From Oscheius sp. JU75 (lineage: Eukaryota; Nematoda; Chromadorea; Rhabditida; Rhabditidae), in assembly GCA_037178855.1 (NCBI GenBank), contig JASJZC010000005.1:9858001-9922000 (forward strand): a stretch of 64,000 bases of DNA, given 5' to 3'. Positions 23,101-33,364 of this stretch are shown here, one piece after another; positions within the stretch are counted from its first letter, which is position 1, and the number at the start of each line of letters is the position of its first letter. A model generated the notes under the pieces. The model did not search any database. It was given only the letters and a program-made list of their open reading frames with translations, and was not told the origin of the DNA. The position numbers were made by a program, and so were the translations under genes.

Positions 23101-24258
23101 ATGCTTTTCGTTGAAAGGATCAGTAAAAGATACCCGGATCTTGTCAGCTACGCCTACTATATTATCTTTCTATTCCTCATTGCTTTTATTTTCGCTGGGG
23201 CAAAGTTGAAACTAAAGACGGAAGTAGAACTATTCGAAAAGGTCCAGCATCAGAAGCTTTGGCTCTATGACTACCAGTAAGCCCGTTTCTCAAAATGACA
23301 ATGACAGTGACAGTTCAGACCTGATTACAACACAACAGCTGGTCGATACTCGCCAAGGCAGATTAATGAGGAGATTTTTGGCCCGATGGGTTACAATATA
23401 CTAGAACAAAACTTTATACCATTGCTCGGTATAAAAGAGTTCTCAAGCTGTGACGAGATACTAAAACCGCACAATATTGTACTGTCGAATGGAAACAGTA
23501 GACAAGAAAGAATACCTTTCAAAAAGAGATGGCACTTCACAATGAATCAGTATGTCAGGCTTATTGAGGCAAAAGTGACAGAACTACAGAAAGAGATCGG
23601 AGATTTTTAGGATCACAAAACAGTCCCTGCCGTATTCGAAGATCGGCAATTTCTCGAAACCTTGACCAGTTCCTTGAACTCTCTCGATCTTCAAGGTAGG
23701 CAGGCTCTCTTCTACGGATCAGCTTCATCATTTCTGGAAGTCAACCTAATCACTCAGTCCAGAGCTAATGTAAGTTATTTTTGCCAAACTCTCCCAATCT
23801 GTATAGGATTTCAACCTGAGTGTCACCAATGGATACATTTCGAAGGAGGCAGATCTTACTCCGAGTTCATTTGATTTGATAATCAGTTCAAACTATCTTG
23901 AGAATGCAGGTTTTGGCCTGAATGGAGAGAGGATCGACTCTGACTTGGATCTAACAGAGATGCAGAGGATACGCTGTATTTTGAAGAAAGGAGGTAGGGA
24001 GACAGTGAGACAGAAAAATAGAGAGACTCTTGATTTCTAGGCCTCTTCTTCCTCTATGTCCCAGTTGGCTGGGACACTATCCATTGGAAACACAGAAGGA
24101 TCTATGGTCGTCTACGATTACCTATATTGTTGGCCGGATTTGATATTTTGGAATCCTATTACCATGGAAGTTCCCTTCAACTGACTCAGGACTTGCTCAA
24201 GTACACCAGCTTTGAACCTACCTACACTAATATGCTCTTTGTTCTAAGAAAGGTCTAA
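23101..24258 (+). CDS. DUF268 family membrane-anchored protein (gene D)
   Basis: Starts MLFVERISKRYPDL, followed by a membrane helix (YYIIFLFLIAFIFAG). Exons: 23101-about 23277, then about 23320-23550 (FGPMGYNILEQNFIPLL), about 23610-23768 (RQALFYGSASSFLEVNL), about 23806-23995 and 24041-24258. The fourth exon reads FDLIISSNYLENAGFGLNG ... ILKKGG; the last reads GLFFLYVPVGWDTIHW, RIYGRLRLPI and NMLFVLRKV. Joined exons keep one frame. The IEH motif of genes A and B is LEN here and the GRYGDALDP stretch is diverged, so catalytic activity may be changed. AATAAA follows 12 bp after the stop. The Core-2 gene starts 399 bp downstream on the same strand. Confidence 0.75.
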
Positions 24259-24656
24259 CTTTCTCGAGCTTAATAAAACTTTTCGGATCCTGTCCCAGAA
24301 TGTCTCACGATGTATTTCCCTTTATCGTATAGATATTTCGCTTATGTAGGTGGTATCTATCGATCTTCTACGGTTTTAGTGAGGGGGATTTCTTTCTGGG
24401 AAGGCAGCCTAACCACAAGCTCCACAGTTAAACAGCGCCGTAGCCTCCTTTCGGAAGGGCATATATATGGAGCTTCACACTTCTGTCATTTTATATCATT
24501 CAGCAACCAACTTTTGTTTTGGAACCGAATAGTTTCGGTACTCGGGCGAAACATGCAAAAAGCTTCACTGCTTTATCGAGGCGTGACAAGATCTCCCCGC
24601 TCCTTGCCGCTGATCTCTAGTGTGCTTCTCTGGATCGAGATCAAACCCCCTCACCA

Positions 24657-26808
24657 ATGACACCCTGCAGAATCCTATTTCAAAAGCTACTTCTATGTTC
24701 GGCACTTTATATTTTTCTAAGTTTCGCTATTTTGAAACGAAGGTAAAGCTTTTGTACATATCCATGTAGCGATTTAACTTCAGGTCTTTGTTTAGCTTAG
24801 GAGGAAACGGATCTCTTGTTGATCAGTTTGATTTAGATTGTGATGGATTGTTGAAAGGAAGGCCAGAGTAAGATTTTCGGTTTTATGGGGGAAACGAACT
24901 CTAAGGGTGGTCAAGGAGCTGAAAAACTGGACAATTTCGGATAAGACCAGGAGCATCATTGAGAGACATGTTCGGTTTCATTCACCACAGTGAGTTCTTA
25001 CATAAGTGTCGAGCTGTCGAAGGAGGCCACAACGACGACGCTGTAACTGTCAAAGATGTGGCTTGGAAAAGGCGACCGTCTAAGCTACTGAACTGCTTGT
25101 AGTTTAGTGTTTCATCTTTTTTTCTAGCTGTACTCTCTTCCAAGAGCTTCTCGGCTTCCCTGACACTCCATTGAGTAAAGAGGAACGTGACTTTCCTCTA
25201 GCTTACGGTATCCTTGTCTACAAGGACATTCTACAAGTAAACTCTCTCATTTTCTTAACAAGCAGATCTTCTTCCAGGTTCTCATGATGCTCAGTGCCTT
25301 CTACCAGCCCCAGAACCAGTATTGTATTGGGGTTAGTGGTCAAGCCAAAAACTCTTTTCGCTCAGTCATCCACAGTCTCGACACTTGTTTTCCCAACATT
25401 CATGTCATGGTGAGAATCTTAAAATCTGTGCAATTTTTTCAAAGGACCGACCTCCAGTGACCTGGGGCGGTTTCGAGATCATTAACTCGACCTATGCCTG
25501 TTTTGAATACTTGGTCAAGTCTGGAAAGCCCTGGAAATACTACCAGGTAGGTTTTTGGACCAATAACTCACAAATGACAGTACCTGTCAGGGGTAGACCT
25601 GCCTCTGAAGACGAATCTGGAGATGGTCCGAATTCTCAAGACCTGGAATGGAGCTTCGAACATGGACATATTGCCCTTTGAAGGCTACAGGCTGTACGAG
25701 AAGAAAGTGATCGTTCGGGCAATGTCAAACTGCGCCAGTTTCCAGATAGAAGACGCCCCCTTGCCATTGTACAAGTCCTCAGTCTCGGTAATTATGCCCA
25801 GAGAATCTGCAGATTTGCTGGTCTCATCGGTCGTTACCCGGAAGTTACTGGACTTCATCAATGGCACAGGACATTCGGATGAAACGTTTTGGGGGACACT
25901 GATGGGAAATCGGAAGGGTGAGTTCGATCATAAGCTCCTTTTAACTGACCTTAACTTTCTGTGTCTAAAGAATAAGAGATGATCTTACTCTCTACTGTGA
26001 TTCAGTCAGCTCACTGTAGACGCTGCCACCCTTCTGAGCGCATCAAATTTCTAATCGTTTGGTGAACCTGGTTGAACTTCGAAGTTCTTTAGGATATTCA
26101 GTGTCTTGACTTGTGCGGGTCGGTTAGCCTTTTACACTGGTTGGTAGGTCGTAAATTTATCGTTAGTTAAATGTTACCTGACTGCCTCTAAAAACATGGC
26201 AAAGTCAGTTTTCAGAACGGTTAGCTGTGCTCGGCGTACACACAGCTTACTTTCATTTTTAACCATCAGGGCAGTCTGTTCAGATTTCAATATTCTCGCC
26301 TCTTTCGACGCCTCCGAACTTCTCTCCTACCGCGAGAAACTGGAGAAAGACAACAAGGGTGAGGTGGACGTCTTCCGATCAAAGTTCAAGAAACTCGAAA
26401 CGATCAAATTCAGTTATTATGTAGCTCGCTATCACGTCTGGGACATTTCTCCGGCGGCTTGTAAAGGTTCCCGAACCTTTTTGTACCCACAATCTTTGTT
26501 CCAGGCTTCTTCACCAACTACTCTTGTGTCTTCGGGGTGGAAGACCTCGCAGCGCTCTTGAAACAACCACATTTCATCGGTCACAAACTTTATCTCGACT
26601 ACCAACCAGCCGCGTTGATTTGTGGCTTAAAAGTGTGTTCCCTACTTTCTGGTCACATAACTTTAGGAGATCCAAAAACGGACACGTCGACGTGAAGCGG
26701 TGGACCCGGGAATCTTCTCGGAACTACCGCTGGTTGAAATAAACAATGGTGTGGAGATGAAGAAGATCAAACGACCGTTGTGGTTACTTGGCGAGACTTT
26801 TAGATGAA
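24657..26808 (+). CDS. Core-2/I-branching beta-1,6-N-acetylglucosaminyltransferase family protein (GT14)
   Basis: Begins MTPCRILFQKLLLC with a membrane helix (ALYIFLSFAIL), a type II Golgi enzyme plan. Later exons read FPLAYGILVYKDILQVLMM, AFYQPQNQYCIGV, VTWGGFEIINSTYACFEYL, VDLPLKTNLEMVRIL, PLYKSSVSVIMPRESADLL, FINGTGHSDETFWGTLMGN, YYVARYHVWDISPAACKG and FTNYSCVFGVEDLAALL. These follow the order of the GT14 domain as in worm gly-1-type enzymes (family knowledge). The family adds branching GlcNAc to O-glycan cores. The last exon ends LWLLGETFR and an AATAAA follows. Internal exon edges were read by eye; the early region 24800-25130 is least certain. Confidence 0.78.
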
Positions 26809-26962
26809 GAACATGTAAATAAAGCATTAATAAATAGTTACAGAATGTACAGAGAGAGATTTAAATTCGTTATTGATTATTTCAGATACACTAGGAAACA
26901 CGAATGGGTGCGCTGTCCAGCTGTCGCGTCTGTGGCATAAAAAGAGACCACAGCGATATATA

Positions 26963-28054
26963 CAGGGTGCCCCAAAATTACCGCGCGGAGCGCGCCGATA
27001 TGCGGCTTTTTGTAAAGGGGTTAGTTTGTTCTTTGTTTTTATTGTGTTTCTTCTTTTATTTACCATGTTTTCTGTTGTTTCAAACCAAATATGCTATCAT
27101 TTTCAGAATGGTTAAAGCTACCACCCACCGCCAATCAATCCTTGCTCTTCACCAACAAGGCGTTCAGGTGATCAACATCTCTCGTCGTCTCAAGGTGTCC
27201 AAGAAGCTCGTGTTTACTACCATTTCGCGATTCAAGGAGCTGGGAAGTGAAAAAAACCGTCCCGGACGAGGAAGACCCATTTTTGTGACCACCAGGACCA
27301 ACATTAAGAAGATACGTGATCGTATCTATCGGAACCCGGCGCGTTCTATCCGCAAAATGGGCAAGGACTTTACCATTTCCAAGGGCTCTATGGCTAGAAT
27401 CAAAATGAAAATACCTCAAAATGAAGGGGGATAGCATATTTGGTTTGAAACAACAGGTACAAGCAAGGAAAACGTCAACTCCTGTCCGAAGCTAGTAAGA
27501 CGAAGAGAAAGGAGCGCTCGAAGAAACTGCTGCTTCGTTTCAAAGGTGGAGCCCACAGGTCATTCCTCTCCACGGATGAAAAGGTATTCACCGTCGAGCA
27601 GTCGCTGAATAAGCATAACGATCCGGTTTATGCTTTTTCACAGCCAAATGTTGTGGTTTCGACGTACTAGATATTAAAAAAAGTGTCATGATCTTCGCTG
27701 GCATAACTTCTGATGGAAAGACACTTCTTATCTTGTTGCCTAAGGAATCTACTCGTTTTGGAGTATTCGCGAATCGAAGGCTTGCTCAAAACCACATCGT
27801 GATGTCGAATCGTTAAAAAAAAATCGCCGGAAAAAGCTTGGGACGAGCTCGATGAGGGCTACTTGCGCGCCACAGTCGACGCCTTCTCGAAACGTCTCCG
27901 AGCCTGTGTCGCTGCTGATAGAGATACATTCGAATCGTAAGATGTTATTTGTTTAGTTTTTTTATGGAGAATAAAGCCTATACGCTCTGGTTCCCGGTTT
28001 TGCAATTTTGACGGTTTGGCACCGCGTTTTTCTGGTTACCGTAATTTTGGGGTG
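26963..28054 (+). mobile_element. maT-like Tc1/mariner transposon, decayed and 3'-truncated
   Basis: Left end CAGGGTGCCCCAAAATTACC after TA. The right end stops inside the repeat (GTAATTTTGGGGTG), where a Ginger-type relic begins. The transposase frame starts at 27108 (VKATTHRQSILALHQQGVQ) and keeps a helix-turn-helix and the GRGRP hook, then breaks near 27400. Later pieces (STDEKVFTVEQ, and the DATV-type C-terminus) lie in other frames, with much of the catalytic centre deleted. It is an inactive relic. Confidence 0.85.
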
Positions 28055-28215
28055 TTTTTTAGTTCAAACTCTTCTGAACTAGGTCAAACTGTTCTATTTC
28101 AGTTCAAAGTGTTTTACAGCAGTTCAAACTATTTTTATTTCCATCCTTCTTAGTTGTAAAGCGTTTTTACTAGATTTGAGGATTTTTTTTGTTTTTCCAG
28201 TTGGCTTCTCACAAA
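28055..28215. mobile_element. Relic end of a Ginger/KRBA2-like element (type A)
   Basis: Contains the type-A repeat words (GTTCAAACT, TTCTGAACTAGGTCAAACTG) in the same order as the inverted right end of the element at 37529. It is followed by about 70 bp matching that element's left inner flank (TTGTAAAGCGTTTTTAC). It is a solo end without a coding region. Confidence 0.7.
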
Positions 28216-28392
28216 CCTTGCAAAATCTTAGATTCTCTTTTTCCACGATATCAATTTCATGTTTCGTCTTCCTTTCCTTGGGATCTCTTCCATAACAGTG
28301 AATCATCAAGAATCATCAGCCGTTTTACAAACAGGACAATACCCTTGAAAAGTAAACAGTAGCACTTCCAAGGCTAATAAACCTAACGTGTT

Positions 28393-28527
28393 TCAGCCTT
28401 CACGGTGGTCAAATCTAGTTAACATAGATTGCATATATTTTTGATTTCTAGAAAACTTGCTAATCGCATAACTATATGAAATCTATGTCATCTTGATTTC
28501 ACCACCATGAAGGCTAAAAGGCCAGCT
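28393..28527. repeat. Short palindromic repeat
   Basis: Inverted arms: CAGCCTTCACGGTGGTCAAAT at the left pairs with ATTTCACCACCATGAAGGCT at the right. The right half also occurs at 58719-58797, again directly beside the foldback element described there. Confidence 0.6.
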
Positions 28528-28872
28528 GCATGGTAAGTTAGCGCGGGGCATTAGGGTGAAAGTGGTGCGATCGCTATCTACTAGCCGTCCAGAATGTTTC
28601 GGGATTGATTTCGCGTTCACGGGACCAAAAGAATACAAAAAGAGAGGGACCTCAAGATCGACAGAGACATTATCTGAGAAGGTGTGTCGAGGAAAGGAAG
28701 TAAAAAATAAAGAGAGCAGATACACACGTGATCACCAATTCTTGGTCTGAAAAGACGAAACGGAACCGGTATGATACAGTACATTAGAATCGGTACATCA
28801 GAACAGTTTCTCCACAAAACAAGATCCACACTCCGTTTCTGTACCAGCGGTAAACACGTCAGAGAATGGCTC
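28528..28872. repeat. Foldback element, one arm plus loop, truncated by mariner
   Basis: Near-identical to 58799-59125 (start ATGGTAAGTTAGCGCGGGGC). The second arm present in the complete copy is missing here, replaced by mariner sequence from 28873. Confidence 0.75.
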
Positions 28873-29206
28873 CGCTTTTTGTAAACATGTTCACGGCAAC
28901 GGCCGAGCTATTAACTATAGCACCTCGTGTTTTTGCTCATTCAGTCCTTTACCACCACCATGCAAGTTTTGATCCAGACTATTGATGACTTGCCACACTA
29001 CCATCTGCGACACGTCATGTTGAATGAGTTCCTCAAAGGCACGAATGGAGCCCAAACGGCGGCTAATATCAACGATGTTTATGGCCAAGGGACGACGTCT
29101 ACGAGGGTGTGCCAGTTGTGGTTCCATCGCTTTTGGTCTGGGGACAAAAGCATCGAAGATGAGATAAGGTCAGGTCGACCAACAAGTTTCGATGAATCGA
29201 AGCTAT
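28873..29206 (+). mobile_element. Mariner fragment
   Basis: Covers the inner terminal region and the first about 90 transposase codons (HLRHVMLNEFLKG, CQLWFHRFWSGDKS), with an internal gap after the start codon region. It ends at a junction with a DUF268 fragment, inside the codon run for the ESKLL segment. Confidence 0.85.
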
Positions 29207-29436
29207 AGTTAGACAGCTCTGTCGTTTTAGCTCCATTTGGGTTTCAGTTTCGACAAATGACTTTTTAAAGTTTTTCAGTCATGCTGCCCACTACGATTTC
29301 ATAATGTCCTTCTCCAGTCTCCAACACCTGGGTCTAGGACGTTTCGGAGAAGCACTGGACTCTTTTGCTGACATCAAAGAAGTTCAGAAAGTGCGCTGCC
29401 TACTGAAGAAAGGAGGTGAGGGATTCGAACTATTAT
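29207..29436 (+). pseudogene. Inverted duplicate of a DUF268 gene C exon and its intron flanks
   Basis: This is the reverse complement of about 19281-19506, with essentially no differences seen by eye. It contains the exon reading SFSSLQHLGLGRFGEALD and the donor site after LLKKGG. It has no other exons, so it cannot make the protein. Together with the adjoining mariner it forms one inverted segmental copy of about 18440-19506. Confidence 0.85.
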
Positions 29437-30276
29437 GTTGGTAAATACGTCTTTCGCTTTTTGTAAACATGTTCACGACAACGGCCGAGCTATTAACTAT
29501 AGCACCTCGTGTTGCTCACTCAATCCTCTACCACCACCATGCAAGACACCACTTTTCTTTTTCTTATTCTCTATTCTCTGTTCGCTTTGATCCAGACTAT
29601 TGATGACTTGCCACACTACCATCTGCGACACGTCATGTTGAATGAGTTCCTCAAAGGCACGAATGGACCCCAAACGGCGGCTAATATCAACGATGTTTAT
29701 GGCCAAGGGACGACGTCTACGAGGGTGTGCCAGTTGTGGTTCCATCGCTTTTGGTCTGGGGACAAAAGCATCGAAGATGAGATAAGGTCAGGTCGACCAA
29801 CAAGTTTCGATGAATCGAAGCTGCTACAGCTCGTGGACGAGAATAATGGACAGACTGCCCGTGAACTAGCAGAGGCGTTTTCTATCAGTCATTTCGCAAC
29901 ATCATTTGAAGCAATTGAGATTTACGAAGAAACTGGGCACATGATTGCCGCATAACCTCAGTGACGCCCAGAAGTGGCAGCGCATGCCCGTCGCCCATTC
30001 TCTCCTATCCAGGTATAAGAGGAAATGCTTCTTGCCACGCCTGGTGACGGGGGACAAGAAGTGGGTAACGTCTGCAAACTTCCGAAGGAAGTGTCAATGC
30101 GTGGGTCCAGGGCAGACACCAAGTCCTGATGTGAAACCTGACACCCATCAAAAGAAGATTATGCTCTGTGTTTTCTGGGATATCGAAGAAGTGGTGCACT
30201 GAGAACTGCTGGATGCTGGAACTACTCTTACAGCCGCCGTATACAGCCAGCAACTTGAAAAGGGTACCGTTGCACT
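29437..30276 (+). mobile_element. Mariner transposon, 3'-truncated, in an inverted duplicated segment
   Basis: Reverse-complement copy of 18440-19280, including the same 148-codon and 85-codon frames, the same frameshift and the same stop in VVH-ELL. It ends in mid-element at about 30276, where unrelated sequence begins. Confidence 0.9.
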
Positions 30277-30728
30277 TCCTCTCGATATCAAGCTACAGGT
30301 GGAGCATGATGGTTCAACCCATTGAATTTAAACGTCACATTATACTCATCAAATGATGCATTATGCTGAGAACTGGATGTCCGCGTACCCCGACTGCGGA
30401 CGGTATGTACGTATTTTCGAGCTTTGCAAAGTTGTTGAGCCGATAAAAGCGTACAACTTCATAAGAGCGAGTCTTCAAGGTGGAAAGCTTAAGTAAAAAA
30501 AGTTAACCCGCAAACTTCGCTAATTAGTCTTTCAACATGCAACTCTTTGTTGAAAATAGCAAATTATTTGTACTCACAAAATTCTTCCAGTTTCATGTTG
30601 TGCTTAGGGTCTTGTCTGCTTCCTGGTCTTTCTTGACATCAAAAAAGCTGATCACGACAGCAGTAACTACTTTTCGGTGTAATCCTAACCGCAAATCTCG
30701 TAAAAGATTGACTTTTTTTTAAATTCAA
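30277..30728. other. No gene seen
   Basis: Between the truncated mariner and the otopetrin fragment. No motif was found. Confidence 0.3.
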
Positions 30729-31111
30729 GGCTTCGCTCAAACAGCCGTCATTCTTTATTGCGATATGGTGAAGAACAAGTTTGGACTCGTGGTAGAGGCA
30801 ATAGCGAAAATATCAACTGGCAAGTTTCAGGCTGGTGTTACCCTTTGGGCGGCCAATTTCATCATGTTCAGCCTCGATTTGTTTGATGCTGCAACTTTGG
30901 GAATCTATGCGTAAGTTCTCGATCAAATGTAACAGCTTTTAACTTTGAGGAATCATGTACTTAAAGGCTCCAACGAGATGTGGACTCGTGCTCGTTAGAG
31001 GACTCGGCCTCTTTGTCGTTCTATTGCTTCTATTCGCTGGCTATCATTTCTGACCACATCGAGCACTATTTGCACTGGAAGCAAACCACTAGTTGTCAAT
31101 CCCCTCCTGCG
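30729..31111 (+). pseudogene. Otopetrin-like gene, 3' fragment
   Basis: Reads FAQTAVILYCDMVKNKFGLV, a 40-bp intron ending AAGTTTCAG, then LWAANFIMFSLDLFDAATL, another intron, and SFYCFYSLAIISDHIEHYL. These match the last exons of the otopetrin-like genes at 44176 and 51836. All upstream exons are absent, and the last exon differs by a small indel from those copies. A maT-like transposon was inserted just after it at 31136. Confidence 0.65.
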
Positions 31112-31135
31112 TAAGTATAACTGTGTGTAATCTTA

Positions 31136-32420
31136 CAGGGTGCGGCATAATTACGGTAACAAAGTATTTGCTACGTAAAAACACGAGTCGAGCATAACAA
31201 GAAAAACGACCATATAGGTTTTATTTGCTATAAAAAAACTAAACAAAATGACATGTTAACATTCAAAGAGGTCGCCATCAGCGTCGATACAGGCTTGAAG
31301 TCTCTTGGTGAAGACGTCGACTGTGGCGCCCAGGTACGCAACATCTAAATCATTCCATGCCTTCTCCAGTGCTCTCTTCAGGGAGTCGATGTTCTTGTGT
31401 GGCTTTGAGCAGGCTTTAGCTTCGACAACACTCCAGACAGAGTAATCCAGCGGATTGAGATCCGGAGACGAAGGGGGCCATTGATTAAAGTCGATAAAGT
31501 CTGGGAAGTTCTGCCTGCACCATGCTTGAACGGAATGATGCTTGTGAGCTGGAGCTCCGTCCTGTTGAAAGCAGAAGTGCTTGTTTCCAAAGTGTCTTTT
31601 TGCCCAGGGCATAAGTTGGCTCTTCAGCATGTCGAGATAATTGTTGCCGTTGATCTTGATTCCTTGAGGAACGAAAATGAGAGGAGACTTTCCGTCAGAA
31701 GTGATACCGGCAAAGACCATGACACTTTTTGGGTAGCCGGTTCGTTGTATGGTCACTTTTGGCTTCGAACTGGAGTAGATTCGGTCATTCTGCTTATTCA
31801 AGAACTGCTCCACGGTGAATACTTTTTCATCAGTGAACAGGATCGTCTTGTGCGCTCCGCGTCGGAAACGTCTCAGCAACTCGGTGGCTCGATCCTTTCT
31901 CTTTGCTTTGGCTGCTAGTGAGAGATATTGGCCCTTGGTTTGCTTGTAACACTTCTTCTTCAACTTCTTTTCAACAATTCTACCCATCGAGCGTCCCGAA
32001 ATTCCTATGTCTTTCGCCATTTTGCGTACCGAACGGGCCGGGTTCTTTTGAAGACGATCGCGTACTTTCTTGATATTGGCTGTAGTCGTTACAGAAATTG
32101 GTCTTCCACGTCCACAACGATCGGCCAGACTTCCCAGCTCCTTGAACCGTGCTAGAGTGGTGGAGACTAGCTTGCGGGACACGTTGAGCAGTCTGGAGAT
32201 CTTGGACGCTCGAATGCCATCTCGATGAAGGTGAACGATTGATGCACGATGAGGTGACGGTTTGGTCATGCTAAAAACTGAGACATGTTTGGTGTTAAAT
32301 ATTAGAGAACATAAATGACTGTTGAGCGGAAAGCAGAAAAAACTAAAGTGAATTTATAAATTCTTAAAAAATGAATTTCCGCGCGCGCGCATGTTGTTAC
32401 CGTAATTATGCCGCACCCTG
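31136..32420 (-). mobile_element. maT-like Tc1/mariner transposon, apparently intact
   Basis: Ends are CAGGGTGCGGCATAATTACG and its inverted copy, with about 27 bp paired and TA on both sides (31134-31135 and 32421-32422). Length is 1285 bp. It carries a single uninterrupted transposase gene on the minus strand and is the only copy of this class here without a broken frame. Confidence 0.95.
31256..32269 (-). CDS. maT-like Tc1/mariner transposase (DD37D)
   Basis: A 337-residue open frame. Residues 1-110 hold two helix-turn-helix units joined by GRGRPISV, the DNA-binding half. The catalytic half has LFTDEKVFTVEQ (first D), CFQQDGAPAHKHH (second D) and SPDLNPLDYSVW (third D). There are 37 residues between the second and third, the DD37D spacing of the maT clade (family knowledge). 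All three catalytic residues are present, and the length is normal for the superfamily. It would cut and paste elements with CAGGGTG ends into TA. It may also mobilise the MITE at 40480, which shares the CAGGGTGCG.CATAATTACGG end. Confidence 0.95.
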   Translation of the reverse strand: MTKPSPHRASIVHLHRDGIRASKISRLLNVSRKLVSTTLARFKELGSLADRCGRGRPISVTTTANIKKVRDRLQKNPARSVRKMAKDIGISGRSMGRIVEKKLKKKCYKQTKGQYLSLAAKAKRKDRATELLRRFRRGAHKTILFTDEKVFTVEQFLNKQNDRIYSSSKPKVTIQRTGYPKSVMVFAGITSDGKSPLIFVPQGIKINGNNYLDMLKSQLMPWAKRHFGNKHFCFQQDGAPAHKHHSVQAWCRQNFPDFIDFNQWPPSSPDLNPLDYSVWSVVEAKACSKPHKNIDSLKRALEKAWNDLDVAYLGATVDVFTKRLQACIDADGDLFEC

Positions 32421-32569
32421 TAGAAAACGCCTATCTGCCAGTCATTAATAAAGTTTTATCATTGCTGCCTTGGTAGGGGGTGGATCTTTTCACCGCAACT
32501 GTCCGTCAAGTATTCAAAATCTCGCAATTGGCAAAGAGACACAGGCGGCCATTTTCTTTACGAGGAGCA
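32421..32569. other. No gene seen
   Basis: Short spacer between a maT-like element and a galactosyltransferase relic. Confidence 0.3.
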
Positions 32570-32705
32570 CACGTTTTTCAAGTTGTTGTACAATTAACAT
32601 GTTTTATAGTTTCTTTTTTCGGCTCATCTTCGAACATATCCAGATGCCTGCACAGGGGATACCTCATCATTTTTTTTTCGATTCTGTACTTAATGTTTCC
32701 GCAAA
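32570..32705 (-). pseudogene. Beta-1,4-galactosyltransferase last-exon relic
   Basis: About 130 bp match the last exon of the gene at 33365 (shared words TGTACAATTAACATGTTT, CATCTTCGAACATATCC, CGATTCTGTACTTAATGTTT). Small indels break the frame. No other exons were found. Confidence 0.6.
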
Positions 32706-33364
32706 ATAATACTTTATTCGTTTCTAAATGTAAATTACTGCAAGATTTGTCGACATGGAGAATGGCGGAGGGTGTGGAGTAAGTTATTATTTGACAGCTT
32801 TGTGTAATGTTCTACTTTAGTCACTCCAGAAGAACAGTCGCATCAAGAAGATGTCGACTTCCGCCAATCATGCTAAATCACAAAATACAAATAAGGGAAG
32901 AGACGGTTGGTTTTCGACAAAAAAGAGGTTTTGGAGCATTTTCGGTGAAAAAAGATGCTTTTGGACATACCTAATTTTTTAGTGAGGTCTAAAATATACT
33001 AAAATAGTTCTTCATTTTGATAGCCATGATTTTTGGCTTCCACCCTTGAGCCCGGCTGTCCGGGCCACCGAGCCGGCTCGGAGCCATCCCTATCTCTGGA
33101 TCACCTAGCAGGATTTAAGCCTGACTGTCTGGGCCAAAGTGTTGTCTCTATTGATCAGCCAATTTGTTTCTGTATTCCCTCGGTACTCGCACACTTTCTG
33201 TCCCTCTGATCGTACTATGTTTCATTTGGAACTGGCTGGTAAAAAAAATGCTCGAGATTCCGCGTCTCCCTTCACACTTTTTTTATTAGCAAGCCTTTTT
33301 CATTTATCTAAACCATTTGATTGCGTTTTTATTTACAGTGACTCATACAATAGAGAGATTTATT
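32706..33364. other. Intergenic with a dispersed repeat
   Basis: The part from about 33080 to 33355 is an inverted diverged copy of about 50765-51040 (shared words GACTGTCTGGGCCAAAG, AACCATTTGATTGCGTTTTT). It runs up to the 3' end of the galactosyltransferase gene. Repeat type unknown. Confidence 0.5.

Noticed and set aside
28556-28750. 64-codon frame also found at 58826 (MKVV...FGIDFAFTGPKEYKK)
   Set aside because: Both copies lie in the arm of a foldback element and the frame is open on both strands, so conservation comes from the repeat.
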